5,361 bases of DNA from contig PKUY01000289.1 in NCBI GenBank assembly GCA_003131705.1, forward strand, positions 1,984 through 7,344, given 5' to 3'. The notes beneath the pieces are model-generated. The model was not told the origin of the DNA, made no database searches, and saw nothing but the letters and a program-made list of their open reading frames with translations. Both the position numbers and the translations under genes were made by a program. Source of the DNA: Acidobacteriota bacterium. GTDB taxonomy: Bacteria > Acidobacteriota > Terriglobia > Acidiferrales > UBA7541. Shown in pieces: positions 1 to 5,361 of this stretch; the stretch's first letter is position 1, and every line of letters starts with the position of its first letter.

Positions 1-293
1 CGCGCGAGATCGGCCTGCGCAAAGCCATTGGCGCGCGCCGAGCCAACATTTTGACTCAGTTCTTGCTGGAATCAGTGACTCTCGCGGGATTCGGCGGAGC
101 CATCGGCGTTCTTTTCGGCTCGGCCATCGTTCTCGTCGTGAGGCTGGCGTTTCCTTCATTTCCCGCCGCGGTCTCATTCATGCTCGTAGGTCTCGGAGTT
201 TCTGTCGCGGGCATGATCGGAATCTTCTTCGGCGTGTATCCCGCGTGGAAGGCCGCGCGTCTCAACCCGGTCGAGGCCTTGCGATACGAATAA
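1..293 (+). CDS. ABC transporter permease, MacB/FtsX family, C-terminal fragment
   Basis: This is the last 96 complete codons of a gene that begins left of the window; the reading frame runs from base 3 to a TAA at 291-293. The fragment opens with [16 protein letters not shown], the cytoplasmic motif that precedes the last two membrane helices in MacB-type permeases. Two hydrophobic segments follow, at about fragment residues 22-48 and 57-78. It ends [17 protein letters not shown], the usual family C-terminus. Such permeases pair with an ABC ATPase and act in the inner membrane in mechanotransmission-type export or lipoprotein and antimicrobial efflux. The substrate cannot be read from this piece. 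The TTG at 51 is an internal codon, not a start, because the family motif lies upstream of it in frame. The partner ATPase and the periplasmic domain are outside the window. The gene is convergent with serA, 153 bases away. Family assignment is secure; the particular transporter is unknown. Confidence 0.93.
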   Translation, partial: REIGLRKAIGARRANILTQFLLESVTLAGFGGAIGVLFGSAIVLVVRLAFPSFPAAVSFMLVGLGVSVAGMIGIFFGVYPAWKAARLNPVEALRYE

Positions 294-324
294 CAAATCC
301 TGCAGCCGCGCGATTTCCCGCAGT

Positions 325-475
325 TTATTGCGGCGGCTCTCCCTGTTCGATCGTCAGTTTCAACACCAAGCCTTCGATCGATCTTTGTTCCGCCGACTTG
401 AATCGGAAGGCCGTTGACGTACGGCATCACAAAAGTTCCCAGGGATTCATCCTTGATGCGCAGCAGGGAGCAGGA
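325..475 (-). pseudogene. Possible frame-broken C-terminal gene remnant behind serA
   Basis: On the minus strand one frame, open from 475, reads LRIKDESLGTFVMPYVNG (463-410). A second frame, offset by one base, continues from 408 as FRFKSAEQRS and then IEGLVLKLTIEQGEPPQ, ending at a TAA at 325-327. Joined by a single one-base shift near 409, they make a plausible protein tail of roughly 45 residues. About two thirds of third positions are G or C in both pieces, much like coding DNA. Read without a shift, the second frame has an ATG at 448-450 that overlaps the serA stop, then an in-frame TGA at 427-429. The end loosely recalls the C-terminal beta-strand domain (DUF3471-like) of some beta-lactamase-family hydrolases, but this is only a resemblance. 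It could equally be chance or a sequencing error. The stretch overlaps the last few serA codons. Confidence 0.22.
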
Positions 476-2042
476 TCAGCCGAGCCTCGGTGACCGATGG
501 CAGCGCGCGAAGGCTTTGCACCACGGACGCGCTCACGTTTCCGTCGAGACCTACCAGCGCGAGAGCTTCCGCGCCGCCAGCAGGTGCACGTCGGCCCAAA
601 GCGAACGTCGCGATATTAATCCCCATGCTGCCGAGCGCCGTTCCGATTCGCCCAATCACTCCGGGAACGTCCACATTCCGCGTGAGCAGCAGCGTGCCTT
701 CGAGCGGCGCATCGAGATCGATCCCATCGAGCGAAATAATCCGCGGCGAGCCATCCTGTCCGACCGTACCCTCCAGCGTTAGTTCGCGCCCTCCGTCGGC
801 AATCGTGACCTCAATCGTATTCGGAAATCCGTGCTCGCGCTGCCGCGTCAACTCCTCGACCACAAGACCGCGTGCCGCGGCCTTTGCCGACGCATTAACG
901 AGATTCACTTTCTCATCGAGCACAGAATTCAAAACGCCGCTCAGCATGGCGCTGCGAATCACGTGGGAACCAAGCTCCGCAGGTTCGCCCGCGTAGCGGA
1001 TGCGAATACGGCTGAAACTTTGCGATGGCGCCGCTTGCGCAACGAATGCTCCCAGCCGCTCGCCCAACTCCAGATAGGGCCGCAGCCGCCGATACTGATC
1101 CGGAGAAAGCGCCGGCATGTTGACAGCGTTGCGAATCAATCCATCTTTCAAATAATCGCGCACCTGCAGCGCGATAGCCGTTCCCACTTCTTCCTGCGCC
1201 TCGGCCGTCGACCCTGCGATGTGCGGCGTCGCAATCAAATTCGGTAAGCCGATCAGCGGAGAATCTTTCGGCGGCTCCAGTGCAAACGTATCGAGCCCGG
1301 CGCCCGCGAGATGTCCTGACTTCAACGCCTCCGCCAGCGCCGCTTCGTCGATCAATTCGCCGCGCGCGCAATTGATCAGCCGTGCACCCTTCTTCATCTT
1401 CGCAATCGCCGCCGCATCGATCATTTTCTCAGTCGCGGCGCTCAGCGACGTGTGCAGCGACACCACGTCCGATTTCTGCAACAGTTCATCCAGCGTGACC
1501 AGATCGACTTCCACTTCGCGCGCGGCAGCCGCGGTCACGTACGGATCGTACGCGAGCACTTTCATTTCAAGTCCGCGAGCGCGTCGCGCGACTTCAGTTC
1601 CCACGCGTCCCAGACCGACGAGGCCCAAAGTTTTTCCGCGCAGCTCCGTTCCGGAGAACGCGGATTTCTCCCATTTCCCGGCTTGGGTCGAGGCGTTCGC
1701 CTGCGGCACCGCGCGCGCCAAGCCCAGCATTAGCGCAAAAGAATGCTCGGCCACGCTGACCGCATTTCCGCCCGGCGTGTTCATCACCAGAATTCCTCGC
1801 CGCGTCGCCGCCTCCACATCCACGTTGTCCACGCCCACGCCGGCTCGACCAATCACCCGGAGTTTTCCGGCCTTTTCAATCAGCGCGGCGTTTGCCTTCG
1901 TCGCGCTGCGAATGACCAGCCCGTCGGCATTCGCGAGTTCGTTCGCTAATGTTGCCGCCGTTGTGCTGACAACTTCCCATCCTGTTTCGCGGAGAAGAGC
2001 CAGTCCGCGTTCACTAATTTTGTCTGCGACGATGATTTTCAT
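447..2042 (-). CDS. serA: D-3-phosphoglycerate dehydrogenase, long form with C-terminal ACT domain
   Basis: SerA oxidises 3-phosphoglycerate to 3-phosphohydroxypyruvate with NAD+, the committed step of serine synthesis in the cytoplasm. From the ATG at 2042 the protein has 531 residues, typical of the long type with an intervening (ASB) domain plus ACT domain. The N-terminus MKIIVADKISERGLALL is a standard SerA start. The Rossmann motif GLGRVG lies at 143-148. The catalytic set is visible as Arg227 in NCARGELIDE, Glu256 in LDTFALEP and His274 in TPHIAGS. The intervening domain is about 320-450 and the ACT domain about 455-525 (NVDVPGVIGRIG, then GINI), which suggests allosteric feedback by serine. 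An in-frame GTG at 2066 would add eight residues, but it lies upstream of the apparent -10 box and is not favoured. There is no good Shine-Dalgarno sequence before the ATG. The gene is divergent from yqeY and convergent with the permease. No serB or serC is nearby. Confidence 0.96.
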   Translation of the reverse strand: MKIIVADKISERGLALLRETGWEVVSTTAATLANELANADGLVIRSATKANAALIEKAGKLRVIGRAGVGVDNVDVEAATRRGILVMNTPGGNAVSVAEHSFALMLGLARAVPQANASTQAGKWEKSAFSGTELRGKTLGLVGLGRVGTEVARRARGLEMKVLAYDPYVTAAAAREVEVDLVTLDELLQKSDVVSLHTSLSAATEKMIDAAAIAKMKKGARLINCARGELIDEAALAEALKSGHLAGAGLDTFALEPPKDSPLIGLPNLIATPHIAGSTAEAQEEVGTAIALQVRDYLKDGLIRNAVNMPALSPDQYRRLRPYLELGERLGAFVAQAAPSQSFSRIRIRYAGEPAELGSHVIRSAMLSGVLNSVLDEKVNLVNASAKAAARGLVVEELTRQREHGFPNTIEVTIADGGRELTLEGTVGQDGSPRIISLDGIDLDAPLEGTLLLTRNVDVPGVIGRIGTALGSMGINIATFALGRRAPAGGAEALALVGLDGNVSASVVQSLRALPSVTEARLILLPAAHQG

Positions 2043-2052
2043 GGGCGACAAG

Positions 2053-2079
2053 ATTATCGGGCGCACACGCTCGTGTCAA
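2053..2079 (-). promoter_or_regulatory. Predicted sigma70-like promoter of serA, near-leaderless
   Basis: Read on the minus strand, TTGACA (2074-2079) is a perfect -35 box. GATAAT (2053-2058) matches the -10 consensus at five of six positions, with a 15-base spacer. Shifting the -10 to TAATCT (2051-2056) gives a 17-base spacer but a poorer match. In either case transcription should begin at about 2044-2047, only a few bases before the serA ATG at 2042. That agrees with the lack of a ribosome binding site there and argues against the GTG at 2066. The promoter is inferred from sequence only; organisms outside Proteobacteria may use somewhat different spacing. Confidence 0.5.
2065..2076. repeat. 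Short palindrome ACACG-CT-CGTGT in the serA promoter
   Basis: These are perfect 5-base arms (2065-2069 and 2072-2076) around a 2-base centre. The element lies in the spacer of the proposed serA promoter and runs into its -35 box, a position where a dimeric repressor could block RNA polymerase. It is short enough to occur by chance, so an operator role is only a suggestion. Confidence 0.35.
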
Positions 2080-2081
2080 TT

Positions 2082-2100
2082 CCGCGCGCGAGCCGCGCGG
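2082..2100. repeat. GC-only inverted repeat, 7-base arms, in the serA/yqeY divergent region
   Basis: CCGCGCG at 2082-2088 is followed five bases later by its exact reverse complement CGCGCGG at 2094-2100. It sits just upstream of the serA -35 box and about 35 bases before the yqeY start. It could be an operator for one or both divergent genes, or a hairpin in an yqeY leader transcript if that starts upstream. Alternating C and G is easily self-complementary, so chance is a real alternative. Confidence 0.4.
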
Positions 2101-2121
2101 CGTGTGATATCTTTGGCTTCG

Positions 2122-2128
2122 GGAGAGG
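2122..2128 (+). promoter_or_regulatory. Ribosome binding site that fixes the yqeY start
   Basis: GGAGAGG lies seven bases before the ATG at 2136, a normal Shine-Dalgarno sequence and spacing. It supports 2136 over the farther upstream in-frame ATG at 2073, whose extra 21 residues do not resemble the family. No convincing -35/-10 pair for this gene was found; GATATC at 2106-2111, preceded by TG, is at best a weak extended -10. Confidence 0.75.
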
Positions 2129-2135
2129 GAATCGA

Positions 2136-2591
2136 ATGAGTTACATCGATCGCATCCAGAATGACATTACCGCGGCTATGAGGTCGAAGGACGAGCTACG
2201 GCTCAGCGTGCTCCGCATGACCAAGAGCGCGCTCAAAAACAAGGAAATCGAGAAAATGCGCCCGCTCGACGACATGGAGTCTCTGCAAATTCTTCAGACT
2301 CTCGTCAAACAGCGCCGTGAATCGGTCGATCAGTTCACCAAAGGCGGACGAAAAGATCTGGCGGAGAAGGAAGCCAAGGAAATTGTCATCATCGAGGAAT
2401 ATCTGCCCGCCGCTCCGAGTGACGATGAAATTCGCCACGCGGTCGAAGCCGCCATTAACGAAGCGGGCGCCGACTCGCTCAAGCAGATGGGTGCCGTGAT
2501 CAAAGCGGCGCGGGCGCGACTGGAAGGCAAAGCCATCGACGGAAAAGTTCTAAGCGACCGCGTCCGCGAACGCCTGACCCCGAAATCCTGA
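2136..2591 (+). CDS. yqeY: GatB/YqeY domain-containing protein
   Basis: This 151-residue cytoplasmic protein matches the usual YqeY length of about 150. It starts MSYIDRIQNDITAAMRSKD. Conserved family stretches are LRMTKSALKNKEIE at about 26-39, a KQRRESVDQFTKGGR segment at about 58-72, and LAEKEAKEIVIIEEYLP at about 75-91. The C-terminal helical half (SLKQMGAVIKAARARLEGK) is the part shared with the tail of GatB, the B subunit of the Glu-tRNA(Gln)/Asp-tRNA(Asn) amidotransferase, where it contacts tRNA. Free-standing YqeY lacks the GatB kinase-like catalytic core, and its own role is not well established; tRNA binding is an inference from the domain. There is no signal peptide or membrane segment, and the composition is rich in charged helices. 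It is divergently transcribed from serA with 93 bases between the starts, and its 3' end faces the DUF3857 gene across 43 bases. It appears to be a single-gene unit. Confidence 0.94.
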   Translation: MSYIDRIQNDITAAMRSKDELRLSVLRMTKSALKNKEIEKMRPLDDMESLQILQTLVKQRRESVDQFTKGGRKDLAEKEAKEIVIIEEYLPAAPSDDEIRHAVEAAINEAGADSLKQMGAVIKAARARLEGKAIDGKVLSDRVRERLTPKS

Positions 2592-2634
2592 AGAGCCCGA
2601 GAACGAGGGCCTTAAAGGAACCCTTGGAAAACCT

Positions 2635-4671
2635 TCAGGGTGCCGTACGTCGCAGCACCGCCGCCGACTGCTGGTCCGCCGCAACCTGTTGCAGAAAATC
2701 GCGAATCGCGGGAAGTTTTTCCGTCGGAACCGTCACGTCCTTGATTTCAAACGTCCTCTTGTAGTGCAGCACACCGTCCGCAACCTTGATTTCGCTGTGG
2801 TACGTAGCGTAGTCGCAGTCGGCTTGCACTGGCTGCGGAAGCCCGTCAACCACGAAGCCCGCCGGCAGCGTGATATCAAATACGTCGTCCTGCCGCGTCG
2901 CCTCCTGGAACTGTATCGGGTATTTGCGCGGTTTCTTTTCGGCAAACAGGTTCAGAAGGTAGGTGTACTTGTCGCCTACCACGCGCGGGCGCACGAACAA
3001 CATATTGCCTGCGGCGGTCGCGTAGCCGGGCGAAACAAACTTGTAATCAAGCTCCAGATTTAGATCGTACCGCTCCAGGTTTCCGAGCGAAGCGCCTGTC
3101 AGCGTATAATTGTTGAGAAAGCCGCTCAGGAAATTCTCGAAAACCTCTGCGCGCTTCCCGGGCTGAACCTCCATAAATACTTCGCGCTGCTCCTGCGCGG
3201 GAGCTCCCCACATCACCTCCTGAATTGCGCCGGATAAATCGCCGGTTGGAGTCAGACTAAACTTTGCAGTGCGCAGCAACCGGTTGGTCGCGGAAGGCAA
3301 AAGGGGCATGGGAACAAGGGTTCCTCCATCGGGACTCACAACCAGTCCGTAGCTCGTCTGGAGGTACGTCGGTAAGTATCCCAGCGGTACGTACGGGTTC
3401 GTGGGATCGAAGATCAGCAGCTTGCCGAGCTTGGGGTCGTTCACGATAGAATACATCGAGTTGCTTTCAATATTAGTCGGAAGCTGGATCGCGAGAATCA
3501 CGTGGTTGAAATTTAGCGACGGATAGTCCGACCGCACGATTCCCCGATGGCTGTCGATGATTACGTAATAAGACGCGATGCCGATTTCGTGAAGCATCGA
3601 CGCCAGTAGCGTAGCCTTGTCTTTGCAATCGCCATATTGATGCGTGAAAACGTCAGCTGCAGGATGGGGTTGGAAACCACCGATGCCAATCTCGATCGCG
3701 ACGTAGCGAATTTGGCGCTGCATGTATTCCGTCAGCGCTCGCATCTTCCCAAGCGGGTCCGAAATCCCGGAAGTCAGCTCCACGACTTTTGCCTTGATCT
3801 GAGGAGAAGGATTCTGGCTGGTTTGAGTCAGGTTGTTGTACCACTGCCCTACATCCTTCCACGAACCGGATGTTCTCGCGCGTTGCGCCGGATCGCTGGG
3901 GAAATATTTGACGCCGAGCCAGCCGGCAACTGCTTCGCGCGGAGGCATCTCAAGTTCGAGGTCAACGGCGGGAATGTCGGTGATCTCCCAGGTAAATTGG
4001 TTGGATCCGGCTTCTTGGGGTTTTTGGTTCGCATAGTTGAACCACGACGCTGAGTATTCCCATCCTGGCGGAAGTTGCAGCACAAGGCGAGCTCGCCTTA
4101 CCGGGATCGTGTCCTGAAACCACCAATCATCCTCGAAAACGAAGGGGCGCTGCCTCTGGATGTATTCGTATCCGACAACGCTGCCGGGGTTCGCTTCGTC
4201 AAACCGCAGCACCCTCGCGCGGTCGTCCGAGAACAGTTCGTCGCTCGACAGACTTGTTTCCACCGAGTCCTTTTCGTTGCGGGTAAATTCATGCCCGGTC
4301 GAAGTGATCGTCCACGCTTTAAAGGACGTAACCTTCGTTTCGTTGTCGAACTTTACTGCAGCATAGCCATAGTTATCGCGCGCCTGTGGACGCAGAAGCT
4401 TGTAAGCCAGTCGGTGGCGCGTGTCGATCTCGCCATTGCCCTGCACGGTCGTTTGCTGTTCGTCGAGGAGTATCACAGCGACGGGGTCGCCAGAGTAGTC
4501 AGGCAGTTTCTCCTGCGCCGCAGCGCGAAGCCAGTCCGGTGCCGAATCCGCTGCACTAGCGCGCGGCGAGAAACACACCAGCACCGTGGCGACGCTCAAT
4601 AAAAGCAAAGCGAGGCGGCTAATTATTGTTGGCTGATTGCGCGTTCTGGAACATGAGCGAGGCATTATCAT
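2635..4671 (-). CDS. Secreted DUF3857 and transglutaminase-like domain protein
   Basis: The 678-residue protein starts at ATG 4671 (alternative ATG at 4665). A basic n-region and a hydrophobic stretch at about 20-35 end in PRASA followed by AD, a typical signal peptidase I site near residue 40; there is no lipobox. A DUF3857 beta-rich domain covers about 75-235, including PGSVVGYEY and DDWWFQDTIPVRRARL. A transglutaminase-like domain follows at about 290-430 with an apparently complete triad: Cys349 in YGDCKDKATLLASML, His390 in NFNHVILAI and Asp422 in IFDPTNPYVPLG. A C-terminal beta domain lies at about 565-650. This architecture is common in Bacteroidota and Acidobacteriota; the fold is that of cysteine-dependent amide-bond enzymes (transfer or hydrolysis), but the substrate is unknown. 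It should act in the periplasm or outside the cell. It overlaps the upstream paralogue by 53 bases, and only a weak GAGA (4676-4679) precedes the start, suggesting translational coupling. Its promoter is probably beyond the right edge. Confidence 0.92.
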   Translation of the reverse strand: MIMPRSCSRTRNQPTIISRLALLLLSVATVLVCFSPRASAADSAPDWLRAAAQEKLPDYSGDPVAVILLDEQQTTVQGNGEIDTRHRLAYKLLRPQARDNYGYAAVKFDNETKVTSFKAWTITSTGHEFTRNEKDSVETSLSSDELFSDDRARVLRFDEANPGSVVGYEYIQRQRPFVFEDDWWFQDTIPVRRARLVLQLPPGWEYSASWFNYANQKPQEAGSNQFTWEITDIPAVDLELEMPPREAVAGWLGVKYFPSDPAQRARTSGSWKDVGQWYNNLTQTSQNPSPQIKAKVVELTSGISDPLGKMRALTEYMQRQIRYVAIEIGIGGFQPHPAADVFTHQYGDCKDKATLLASMLHEIGIASYYVIIDSHRGIVRSDYPSLNFNHVILAIQLPTNIESNSMYSIVNDPKLGKLLIFDPTNPYVPLGYLPTYLQTSYGLVVSPDGGTLVPMPLLPSATNRLLRTAKFSLTPTGDLSGAIQEVMWGAPAQEQREVFMEVQPGKRAEVFENFLSGFLNNYTLTGASLGNLERYDLNLELDYKFVSPGYATAAGNMLFVRPRVVGDKYTYLLNLFAEKKPRKYPIQFQEATRQDDVFDITLPAGFVVDGLPQPVQADCDYATYHSEIKVADGVLHYKRTFEIKDVTVPTEKLPAIRDFLQQVAADQQSAAVLRRTAP

Positions 4672-5361
4672 TTGTTCTCACGATGCTGAAGAAATTGCGC
4701 AGCCCTGGATAAGATTCTTTCGGATAACGTATGCCGGTAATGACGAGATGTCGCTTGACCTCGACGGCGTCCTTTTGCTGAGTGGTCTCAATTTCGTAAG
4801 AAATAGGCCCGGGAGAAACTTTCTGCGGTGCTGGCACGCCTTGAACCTTGTATGTCAGCGGAGCATGGATGATCAGATCGTCGATTTTTTCGTAGGGATA
4901 AGCGAAGTCGACCTCATTCGTCCGCTTTTGAGATTGGAACGATCCAACTTCCGTCGTCGTGAAAATTTCCAGCGGTATCAGCATCCGTTGCATCATGCCC
5001 TTGGCGAAAGAGGGAATCGTGACTGATCCTTCAACGTGCACAGGCTGCTCCACATCATCCCAATTGTTGATGGTGAAAGCTTCGAACGTCGATCCAACCG
5101 GCAGCCATTCCTTGATTTCGTCCTCGACCACCTTTTGTCGGCCCTTTGCGTCTTCGTCTCTGCTCTCGAGACGCAGGTAAGCGCCGTCCAATCCAGTGAA
5201 ATCGACCTGTAATTTTCCGGACATCTCCATGGTCTGGTCGAGAGCTATATCGGCGTGGCGCACGATCGTCGCATTGGCGGACACTAACGCGGGTGTCATG
5301 ATCATTTCGGCACCATCCTTGCTCATGCGCACGCCACTTGCCGCCGCTTCGTCCCAAGGAA
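4619..5361 (-). CDS. C-terminal part of an upstream DUF3857-family paralogue
   Basis: The reading frame enters from the right edge (first full codon at 5357-5359) and ends at TAG 4619-4621. About 247 residues are visible. The frame stays open through the internal GTG at 5332 with protein-like sequence (PWDEAAASGVRMSKDG), so the gene starts outside the window. The last 110 residues resemble the tail of the downstream 678-residue protein: KRTNEVDFAYPYEKIDD, then LIIHAPLTYKVQGVPAPQKV, then YPKESYPGLRNFF, in the same order and spacing as KPRKYPIQF, ITLPAGFVVDGLPQPVQ and VPTEKLPAIRDFL there. This is the C-terminal beta domain typical of DUF3857/transglutaminase proteins. Whether this copy has the DUF3857 domain, a catalytic Cys-His-Asp triad or a signal peptide cannot be seen. 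It is probably exported like its neighbour and co-transcribed with it. The family is likely; the function is unknown. Confidence 0.85.
   Translation of the reverse strand, partial: PWDEAAASGVRMSKDGAEMIMTPALVSANATIVRHADIALDQTMEMSGKLQVDFTGLDGAYLRLESRDEDAKGRQKVVEDEIKEWLPVGSTFEAFTINNWDDVEQPVHVEGSVTIPSFAKGMMQRMLIPLEIFTTTEVGSFQSQKRTNEVDFAYPYEKIDDLIIHAPLTYKVQGVPAPQKVSPGPISYEIETTQQKDAVEVKRHLVITGIRYPKESYPGLRNFFSIVRTNDNASLMFQNAQSANNN

Noticed and set aside
304..338. Hairpin AGCCGC/GCGGCT (304-309 and 333-338), with an alternative CCGCA/TGCGG stem (318-322 and 329-333), after the permease stop
   Set aside because: Stems are short, the loop of the outer one is 23 bases, and no T-run follows on either strand. 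It may help end transcription between the convergent genes, but it does not meet the standard for an intrinsic terminator.
2043..2066. GTG at 2066 as the serA start, adding eight residues
   Set aside because: The extra residues are not typical of SerA, no ribosome binding site precedes it, and it lies upstream of the apparent -10 box.
1219..2139. A 306-codon open frame on + opposite the 5' part of serA
   Set aside because: It is rich in Ser, Ala and Arg, has no recognisable domain, and mirrors the codon bias of serA. The minus strand holds an unambiguous SerA with all catalytic motifs, so this is a shadow frame.
2595..2641. Short hairpins between the convergent yqeY and DUF3857 genes (GCCC/GGGC at 2595-2598 and 2607-2610; ACCCT/AGGGT at 2620-2624 and 2637-2641)
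   Set aside because: Stems of four to five bases without a T-tract are not convincing terminators and occur readily by chance in this composition.
415..2651. An 11-base match TGCCGTACGTC present at 416-426 (minus) and 2641-2651 (plus), suggesting an inverted repeat bounding serA and yqeY
   Set aside because: Matches of this length are expected by chance several times in a window of this size, and no further similarity or target duplication flanks the two copies.
4075..4602. A 175-codon open frame on + opposite the DUF3857 gene
   Set aside because: It has no family-like motif, lies entirely within a well-supported secreted protein on the other strand, and is Arg- and Val-rich as expected for an antisense shadow.

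Overview
The window holds five protein genes, two of them cut by the window edges, and almost no free intergenic space. Base composition is moderately GC-rich with GC-favouring third codon positions. A MacB/FtsX-type permease, type-2-like SerA, YqeY and tandem secreted DUF3857/transglutaminase proteins together would fit an Acidobacteriota-like soil or sediment bacterium. That placement is an inference from gene content; the window contains no rRNA or other marker that fixes taxonomy.

Layout from left to right: (1) the C-terminal 96 residues of an ABC transporter permease on +, ending at 293. (2) A 153-base gap, which includes a protein-like but frame-broken stretch on the minus strand, possibly a gene remnant. 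(3) serA (D-3-phosphoglycerate dehydrogenase) on -, convergent with the permease. (4) A 93-base divergent control region with a good sigma70-like promoter for serA and two inverted repeats. (5) A GatB/YqeY-domain protein on +. (6) A 43-base convergent gap. (7) A 678-residue secreted DUF3857/transglutaminase-like protein on -. (8) Overlapping its start by 53 bases, the C-terminal part of an upstream gene, also on -, whose visible end resembles the C-terminal domain of the 678-residue protein and so looks like a tandem paralogue.

Functionally, serA makes the first committed step of serine synthesis in the cytoplasm, and YqeY is a small cytoplasmic protein with a tRNA-amidotransferase-related domain. 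The DUF3857 pair is probably exported and acts outside the inner membrane; its substrate is unknown. The permease belongs to a locus left of the window. I see no single integrated system linking all the genes. The parts most worth a second look are the overlapping DUF3857 pair, the apparently near-leaderless serA promoter with its palindromes, and the broken reading frame behind serA. No tRNA, rRNA, CRISPR array, insertion sequence or recognisable riboswitch was seen.
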